Both the position numbers and the translations under genes were made by a program. Positions 56,923 to 64,000 of a stretch of 64,000 nt of DNA are shown one piece after another (positions within the stretch are counted from its first letter, which is position 1; every line of letters begins with the position of its first letter). The DNA lies in the NCBI GenBank assembly GCA_965200605.1, contig CBDATW010000002.1, positions 537,262 to 601,261 of the forward strand. The letters are read 5' to 3'. This DNA comes from CBDATW01 sp965200605. GTDB taxonomy: Bacteria > Bacillota_I > Bacilli_A > CBDATW01. A model generated the notes under the pieces. That model saw only the letters and a list, made by a program, of their open reading frames with translations, was not told the DNA's origin and ran no database searches.

Positions 56923-59900
56923 ATGATCAATGAACATGATTATGAATTAAAGATTATATCATGACTATCTAATATGGGATGAGAATATGTTGATTCTAAT
57001 GCAATGGGAAAAAGAAGAAATAGTTTTTCTGAAGTTATTGATTTTTCATCATTTCAAAATTCATTTATGAAAATAAATAATATTAAAAATGAAGATTTAT
57101 TTAATAAAGTATATCGAAAAGTTTCTATACTTGATGAGATTTCATTAGCTTATTCTAATATGACATTTTTACATTTTGTTCAAAATGGCATAAGAATTAA
57201 ATTAAAAAAAGATGAGCCTACTAAAACATATCAACTATTTGATTTTAAAAATATTGAAAATAATTCATTTGTTGTAACAAATCAATTTGATATGACTTCA
57301 AATTCACCAACATTTAGAAATCAAAGACCTGATATAGTATTATTTATAAATGGTTTACCTATTTCAGTAATTGAATTAAAATCACCTACTATAGATGAAC
57401 TAAAAAGTATGAATGATGCATATGTACAATTAAATGAAAATTATAAAGAATATATGCCAAAGTTATTTGTTTATAATCTATTTAATGTTATATCAAATTT
57501 TAATTCAACAAAAATAGGTGCTTTTACATCAAGTTTTGATAGATTTACAATATGAAAGAAACCTAAGGAAATAAATCCAGATGCTCAGCACTTCTTTTAT
57601 TCAATGTTTGAAAAAAATATTCTGATGGATGTAATTAAAAACTACAGTTTTTATACAGAAAAAAATAATTTATTAATAAAAATTATTCCTGGATATCATC
57701 AGTATTTTGGTGTAAAAAATGCATTACCAAGTGTTCTTAAAGCAATAGGGACACATAAAAAAGGTGGTATATTTTGACACACTCAAGGTTCAGGAAAATC
57801 GCTTTCAATGGTTATGATGTTAAAAAACATTTTAAAAAAGCATAAAAAATTAACTTCAATTATTATTACTGATAGAAAAGATTTGAATTTACAACTTTTT
57901 AATACTTTTAATTCTGCAAATAAATACTTAAATCAAGAACCTGTAATAATAGATTCAAGAAAACAACTTACAAATATTTTAAAAAACAAAAAGCAAAATG
58001 GAATATTTTTTACAACAGTTCAAAAGTTTGATTCAGAAGACATTCTTTCTAAAAGAGATGATATTTTAATTATTACTGATGAAGCCCATAGATCTCATAG
58101 AAATATTGAATTAAGAAAAGAAATAGATATAGAAAAAGAAACAGTTATAGATAAAAAAGGCTATGGTTTTTTTATTAGAAAAGCATTGCCAAATGCTACA
58201 TTTGTAGGATTCACAGGAACTCCTATAGAATCTAAAGATCATAACACAATTGATGTTTTTGGAACATATAATTCAAAATATTCAATTGTGGATGCTACAA
58301 ATGATTATTTTGTAGTTCCAATTAGATATGAATCTCAAAAAATAAATATTAAAATTAATGGTAAAAATATTGATATTGAAAAAATTTATTCAAAGGATAT
58401 AACTAAAATTAAAAAAATGTCACAATCTCCATCAGAGGCAGTAAAGAAATATAATAAGGCAATATTAAGAAATGAAAATATAATATGTGCACCAGATAGA
58501 ATGGAAAAAGTTGCAGCAAATTTTGTTCAACACTATAATTCAAGAAAACACATCCTAGAAGGTAAAGCAATGTTTATTGCTGCCAATAGGAAAGCTGCAT
58601 GCAATTACTATAATTTAATATCTAAAATTGATCCATCACTAAAAAAGAAAATGAGAGTCATTGCAACTTCATCATCTTCTGATAAACCATCAATGGCTGA
58701 ATTAATAAAGGATGATAAATATAGAGTTGAATCTGCAAAAGAATTTAAAGACCCAAAATCTGATTTTAAGATTGTAATTGTTGTTGATATGTGATTGACT
58801 GGTTTTGATGTACCTTGCTTAGATTCGTTATATATTGATAAATATATTAAAATGCATAATTTAATGCAAGCAGTTGCTCGTGTTAACCGAATTTACACTA
58901 GTGAGATTAATGGAATTACAAAAGATGCTGGTCTTATAGTTGATTTTATTGGTATAAAAAATAATTTAGAAAAAGCATTAGCATTTTATGGTGCAGGTAT
59001 TTCTAATATAGAGAATCTTGATTTTGGAGTTAATGTAGAAAAAATTGTAAAACAAATTCAGGATATTATTCAACTCATTAAAAAAGATTACATTCCTGAT
59101 GTTGAGATTAAATATGATTTAATTTCTGGAAAAACAATAGATAACAATTATATTTTTGATCTTATAAGAGAAGTACAAAATGCATTAATAATAAAAACTA
59201 AAAAATCTCCGCAAATTCAAGAAAAATTCATTAAATTAGTGCAGAGAATAAAGCAAATGAGATTTTCTGCAATTAATGCTCTAGAAATTAAAGATAAAAG
59301 CCTTGTAAATATTTTTATTTTAATTAGAGGACAAATGATAAAAAGGTCTATGAATCAAATTAATATGTCTCAAAAAATAGATAATATGAAGAAATTAATT
59401 GCATCAGCTGTTATTTACACAAACACAGAAGCATTAGGTGATTCAAAAGAAAAAATAACATTAAATTCAATTATTAATTATTTGAAACAAAAACATGATA
59501 AAAAAGATTTTAATCATTTGGATTTAAAAGAATCTGTTGTTGCCACAAAACAACTAATTGAGCAAATACAATTAATAAATAGAGTTAAGGCAGAAAAGAT
59601 ATATCAAAAATTAAAGCAATTGATACAAAAATATGAAGATGGTCATTTAACATTAGAAGAATTTAAAGAAATATTATTGCAATCAGGATCTAAATGGCAT
59701 AAAGAATTAGTTGAATCCAAAAAATCAGGGAAAGCCATTTTAGAATTAGCATTTTTTGATATATTAAAAGAAGAAGATGAAAATCCAGACCATCCTGATA
59801 AAGAAAAAATTAATGCTGTTGTAAAAGAACTATATGAAATTGTTCAAAACAAACTTGGTAAATATGAAGATCTTAGATATTATCATAAATCTGATAGCTT

Positions 59901-60054
59901 TAAAAAGGAAATAAGATCATCTATGATTGAAGTTATGATGAAACATAATTACCCTCCAAAAATTGCAATGGCTAAATTTGATAATGATATCACCAAACAA
60001 ATTGAAGATCAAATAAAAAATACAGAATCACCAGATTGATTAAGAAAGGATTAA
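56923..60054 (+). CDS. hsdR: Type I restriction enzyme R subunit
   Basis: 1043 residues with many TGA Trp; RBS TAGGAGAG. N-terminal nuclease: RPDIVLFINGLPISVIELKS with the PD-(D/E)XK Asp, Glu and Lys. Helicase motor: Walker A FWHTQGSGKSLSM, DEAHRSH (DEAD box type), FVGFTGTPIES, and the second RecA half IVIVVDMWLTGFDVP with QAVARVNRIY. C-terminal helical domain binds the methylase core. It translocates DNA and cuts away from the site when unmodified DNA is met. Followed 2 bases later by hsdM. No frame break in 3.1 kb. Confidence 0.95.
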
Positions 60055-60056
60055 AA

Positions 60057-61553
60057 ATGAAAAATATTGACAAAAAATTAGAACAAAAATTATGAACAGC
60101 AGCAGATGAACTTAGAGGTAATATATCATCTGAAAACTATATGCATGTTGTTGTGGGTATATTATTTTTAAAATATATGTCAGAAAAATATGACAATGCA
60201 GTTGAACAGATAAAAATAAAATACAAAGATAAATGAAAAGGCATAGCAAATGATGTAGGAATGTTAAGCAGTTTTGGTTGTTCGTTTATTATTCCCCAAA
60301 AAGCCTCATGAAATTATATTACAGAAAATGCCTCAACTACTGAAATTGGAACAATTTTGGATAATGCTTTTGTAGAAATTGAAGATAAAAACCAAAATCT
60401 TAAAGGATTATTTGATAAAGAATATAACTCAGAGGAAATAGATCAAGGCAGACTAGGAAGAGTAGTATCAAACTTTACTGAAATTAATTTAGCCCAATAC
60501 GGAGAAGATATAATTGGAAGAATTTATGAATACTTTTTAGGAGAGTTTTTCAAAAAACAAGGACAAAAAGGCGGAGAATTTTTTACTCCAAAATGTGTGG
60601 TTCAAGTTTTAACAGATATCTTAGATGTAAAAGAAGGAAATATATACGACCCTTGCTTTGGTACAGGAGGAATGTTTATTCAATCTAAAAAACATATGAA
60701 AGAAAAAGGATATGATATAAATAAGTTATTAGTTTTTGGCCAAGAATTTCAAACTAAAACTTGAAAAATTGCAAGAATTAACTTGATAATTAATGGATTT
60801 AATATCAATGATACTCATTTAGCAACGCCAGCAGACACATTATTAGATGATCAACATAAATCATTAAATGACGTTGATTATGCTTTAGCTAATCCACCAT
60901 TTAATCAAAAAAAATGAGGCAAGGAAGAACTTCAAGAAGATCCAAGATTTGAATTTGGTCTGGCTTCAAATGCTAATTATGCTTGAATTCAGCATATTTT
61001 AAGCAAATTAAATCCAAAAGGAAAAGCAGGTATTGTATTAGCTAATGGTTCATTATCAGCAAGCGGTAAAGAAGCAAAAATTAGAATTAAAATGGTAGAA
61101 TCAGGTATTGTAGATGCAATAATTTCACTTCCAGACAAACTTTTTTATACAACTGGAATTCCTGCTTGTATTTGAATATTTAATAAAAATAAAAAGTCAG
61201 ATAAAGTCTTAATGATAAATGGTTCAGAATTAAAAGGTGAAATGATATCTAAAAAACTTAGAGAATTAACTTCTAAGGAAATAGAAAAATTTGTTTCTAC
61301 ATATAAAAAACATAATAATGGTAAAGAAGTTGAAGAAATAGGATATGCCAAATCTGTTTCTATAAAAGAATTAAAAGAAAATTCTTATTCATTTGTGCCA
61401 GGTAGATATGTTGGATGAGTTGAAGAAAAAATCGATAAGAAGACAATAAAAAAAGAAGTTCAAGAACTATCTAAAGAAATAGATGTATTGTTTGATGAAC
61501 TTCAAGAACTTATCCCAAAAGTTAAGGAATCAATTAAAAAAGTTACAAAATAA
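60057..61553 (+). CDS. hsdM: Type I restriction-modification M subunit
   Basis: 498 residues with TGA as Trp. N-terminal helical HsdM domain (NIDKKLEQKLWTAADELRGN, MHVVVGILFLKYMSEKY). SAM motif I YDPCFGTGGMFIQS with GGEFFTPKCVVQVL before it, catalytic NPPFNQKKWGKEEL (motif IV). ANGSLSASGKEAKIR follows. N6-adenine methylation guided by HsdS. It overlaps the convergent recombinase gene by 11 bases. Confidence 0.95.
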
Positions 61554-62276
61554 ATTTATTATAAATTTTTAAGTTATAATCATAAGATAAATAGAGATAA
61601 TTAAAGGTTGTTTCTATTTTTTTATGCCCCATTTGTAATTGAACCATTTTTGGATTGGCACCCGCTTTTAACATATATGTTGCAAAATGATCTTCTAAGT
61701 GAATGGCAAGAATATTGACTACCTAAAAAACTTTTTAATTTTCAATCTTAAGGTTTTTAAAGTAAAAGGAAAAATTTTTTCATATTCCTTGATAGTTTTT
61801 AATAAATCTGGTTTACAAAAAACTTCACGTATTTTATTTCCTTTTCCTTTAATAACAATAGAATTAACTTTTATTTTTATAATTTTATTAAGCTCATTTG
61901 CTCTAATTCCTGTAAAAAATAAAAATTGAATAATTTTAACTCAATATTCATCATCCACAGTTATTATTTTTTTATTTAAATTTTCAATTCTATATTTCGA
62001 TATTATCGGCATATATATTTGTGGTTTAGGAGGAAGTTTAATTTCTTTAAGTTTGATCAAAAGACTAGTATTTTTAATGAATTTGTAATATTCAATACTT
62101 ACAACATAATAAAGCCTCTGACTATTTATTGACTTATTTCTATCTAATATAGTATTTTTAACATAATTAAAATTTTTATTTTTATTTATTTTTAGTACTT
62201 TTGCAACTGATAAATATGTTTTGATTGTATTTTTAGATAAGTTCTTATTATTTAAATGATTAATTCATTTTTTCAT
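61543..62276 (-). pseudogene. Tyrosine recombinase (Xer/HvsR-like), two +1 shifts in homopolymers
   Basis: RBS GGAGG, start MKKWINHLNNKNLSKNTIKT, a SAM-like N-terminal domain. The catalytic Arg is in FLFFTGIRANELNKI and the Lys in VIKGKGNKIREVF. Removing one A from each plus-strand run 61725-61730 and 61684-61687 restores KKFLGSQYSCHSLRRSFATY (box II H-x-L-R-R) and MVQLQMGHKKIETTFNYLYL with the last His and the catalytic Tyr, 243 residues in all. Homologous recombinases next to hsdS in Mycoplasma pulmonis (HvsR) and other species invert hsdS segments. As assembled, it is broken. Confidence 0.75.
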
Positions 62277-62323
62277 TTTACCTCCTTACATATGATATAA
62301 TTTTCAAGAAAAGAGGTTCAATA

Positions 62324-62824
62324 ATGGCACTTTATAAACTTGAAGATTACATTACCGGTAAATCTAATTTCTGAAGCACAACAGAAAGCATTAGAAATAG
62401 GTCTATTATAAGTTTTTTTGACATACTGACTCATCTAATGTTGATTTTAATGAAGGTCAAATACATATATACTTCTGAGTGGAGAATATGTAATTGTGCC
62501 AGGTGAAGGTATTTTTATTCCAAAATATGTAAATAATAGAATTCTTATATTACATGAAAATGATGAAATAGTTGTATTTGCTGGCTAACTCGTAATAATA
62601 TCCCTTAAATACTAATATCGTATTGCCAAAATATCTATATTTCTGAATAAAAACTTGATATGCTAAAAAAGTATTTAATAGATATTCTGTAGGATCTACA
62701 GGCTCTACAATGCTTTAAGATTGAGCTCCTTTTGATTGCAATAAAAACTTAACATAAATCCTACCATCACTTAATTATTCAAAAACAAATAATAGATATT
62801 ATTGAACCATATGAAAAACTATTA
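62324..62824 (+). pseudogene. hsdS: Decayed N-terminal half of hsdS
   Basis: A clean start (TATAAT at about 62297, AAGAGG RBS, MALYKLEDYITGKSNFW) breaks after few codons. Pieces in other frames are still readable: SEAQQKALEIG, LLSGEYVIVPGEGIFIPKYV, NNRILILHENDEIVVFAG, then YSVGSTGSTML-like and QKQIIDIIEPYEKLLLK, the conserved end of the first target-recognition half of HsdS. At least four shifts, so first TRD is dead as written. The total length with the next entry (375 codons) fits a single HsdS. Confidence 0.55.
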
Positions 62825-63448
62825 TTGAAACATTCTCAACTTTTAAAAATTAATGATATTAAGTCTGCCAAAAAATGTGTAAAAAATATAATAGATATTA
62901 TTGAACCATTGGAAACATTACAAAATAAAATTAATATTTTAATAAAAAATCATACAAATATAATTAACAAAATAGAGATATCAAAAACTAATCATAATAT
63001 TAAAATGCATATTAAAACTGGTAAGAGTAATAATAATGTTGTAGATATTGATGGCAAATTCCCATTTTTTAGTTGTTCAGAAAAAATCAAAATTTGTAAT
63101 AATTGAAAATATGAAGGGCAGTATATTTTACTTTCTGGCAATGCACATTTATATGTATGATGAATTAATGGAAAGTTTGATGCATATCAAAGAGTGTATA
63201 TTATAAAACCTAAAAGCAATTTTTTTACATCATATTATTCAATTTCAAAAGCAATAGAAAAACTTAGAATACAATCTGCAGGCTCTGTTATAAAATATTT
63301 GAAACTTGGACAAGTCAAAAATATAAAACAATATGATACAATATATGAGAAGCAACTTGCTAATATTTATAAGCTTATTGAAAAATTAAATTTTCTAAAT
63401 AAAAAAATTTCTAATATTAAATCAAAAACCCTAAAACTTTTGATTTAA
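62825..63448 (+). CDS. hsdS: HsdS C-terminal half (second TRD and conserved helix), possibly a half-subunit
   Basis: 207 residues open with two TGA Trp, after the decayed half above. Starts LKHSQLLKINDIKSAKKCVK; conserved helix KNIIDIIEPLETLQNKINIL; then a TRD with DIDGKFPFFSCSEKIKICNN and YILLSGNAHLYVWWINGKFD, AYQRVYIIKPK; last conserved helix YEKQLANIYKLIEKLNFLNK. HsdS TRDs recognise one half of the bipartite site. A TTG at 62825 is the only early start, so it may not be translated alone. Its 3' end overlaps the convergent hsdS by 32 bases. Confidence 0.65.
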
Positions 63449-64000
63449 GTATATAAATATTTTTTTCAATTTTTAAAATTTGCAATAAAAGTTTGAAATA
63501 TAATTTTATAATATCAGGATTTTGAAAATCATAAATTTTGATTTCATTTTTAGCATTTGATGCATGCTTTATAGTAGTTCCATGTGAATTTAAATGAATT
63601 ATTTTTTGATTTTCAGCTTTCATTAATGATGAATAAATAATTCCATTATGAATAGTATCGGATTTTATATTATATGCATAACCATTAAATCCTTGCAAAT
63701 CAATCGCCAATCTTCCTGGGCTTCCATCCAAACATAACAATACATCGCCAAAATTAGTATTAATTTCATAAGTACTTGAATCAACATATTTTGAAAATGT
63801 TTTTGTATTCATTGATTTTATATCTATAAAACCAATTCCTGATTCAACAAATTCTGCGCTTTTCAAAATCTTTCCTTTATTAAATATACATATGCTTTTC
63901 ATTAATTTTGAACCCAAAGTATTTTGTTTCAACAAAATATTATTTAGATCATTTTTTAATTTTTTAATTTTTAAATCTAATAATTCAAAAGGTTCAATAA
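63417..64000 (-). CDS. hsdS: HsdS, partial (5' end beyond the window)
   Basis: Open from the window edge: IEPFELLDLKIKKLKNDLNN, the central conserved helix, then a TRD with GKILKSAEFVESGIGFIDIK, TNFGDVLLCLDGSPGRLAID and IKLYFKLLLQILKIEKNIYI, and the end KSKVLGFLI. The end matches that of the plus-strand HsdS (KSKTLKLLI), while the TRDs differ completely. Two convergent hsdS genes with different TRDs and a recombinase next to them are the layout of invertible type I specificity loci. Confidence 0.8.
   Translation of the reverse strand, partial: IEPFELLDLKIKKLKNDLNNILLKQNTLGSKLMKSICIFNKGKILKSAEFVESGIGFIDIKSMNTKTFSKYVDSSTYEINTNFGDVLLCLDGSPGRLAIDLQGFNGYAYNIKSDTIHNGIIYSSLMKAENQKIIHLNSHGTTIKHASNAKNEIKIYDFQNPDIIKLYFKLLLQILKIEKNIYILKSKVLGFLI
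63419..63446. repeat. Inverted repeat at the junction of the convergent hsdS genes
   Basis: AAATCAAAA / TTTTGATTT around a central ACCCTAAAAC, made from the last codons of both hsdS genes. It can act as a two-way terminator, and it is a centre of symmetry for exchange between the two genes. Confidence 0.6.

Overview
The window is AT-rich chromosomal DNA from a mollicute that reads UGA as tryptophan (genetic code 4). Nearly every conserved protein is open only if TGA is sense: AtpA, AlaS, AckA, GlyA, Pta, HsdR and others carry in-frame TGA at conserved positions. The gene set (wall-less type lipoproteins, no wall genes, Nox/Pta/AckA/Pyk energy metabolism, complete F1Fo ATP synthase, small phase-variable R-M loci) fits the Mycoplasma/Hepatoplasma part of the class. 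I cannot name genus or species from the sequence alone.

Layout. 1-2820: a large surface lipoprotein behind a promoter with a 15-T spacer. 2960-3693: two tandem paralogous small membrane proteins (minus). 3780-8952: rRNA operon 16S-23S-5S with no spacer tRNA. 8954-13508: an alanine-centred group (cysteine desulfurase, RidA, AGCS alanine/sodium symporter, alanine dehydrogenase). 13539-22956: translation and genome maintenance genes (mnmA, CPBP protease, AI-2E exporter family, alaS, ruvX, greA, rplU-prp-rpmA, obg) plus a small protein with a textbook double-glycine leader. 23024-33889: lipoprotein with an alpha/beta-hydrolase-like fold, coaBC and coaX, pta-ackA, nox, an ECF S component in one uninterrupted frame with uracil-DNA glycosylase, tsaC, rpiB, glyA. 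33889-40653: ATP synthase operon. 40703-43690: two paralogous lipoproteins. 43719-46779: tRNA-Ser, ThiT-like ECF subunit, pyruvate kinase, membrane protein.

From about 46,900 to the end the window is an accessory/defence region interrupted by engB. It holds a DEDDh exonuclease plus coiled-coil AAA ATPase pair, a PD-(D/E)XK nuclease with two adenine methyltransferases, a HEPN/Abi-like protein, a solitary PD-(D/E)XK nuclease, and a type I R-M system (hsdR, hsdM) with a tyrosine recombinase and two convergent hsdS genes. Repeated terminator-plus-promoter modules and three copies of a ~45-bp IS-end-like repeat lie between these genes.

Together the metabolic genes suggest: alanine import, deamination to pyruvate with NADH, (acetyl-CoA step outside the window), acetyl-phosphate and acetate with ATP by Pta/AckA, NADH reoxidation by Nox, and a membrane potential through the ATP synthase. 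This route is inference from gene content.

A technical theme matters for any use of this sequence: five otherwise intact genes (mnmA, CPBP protease, engB, the 50,941 nuclease, the recombinase) are broken by six +1 shifts, and in each case removing one base from a homopolymer run restores a normal-length protein. Either the assembly has systematic homopolymer over-calls or these tracts really slip.
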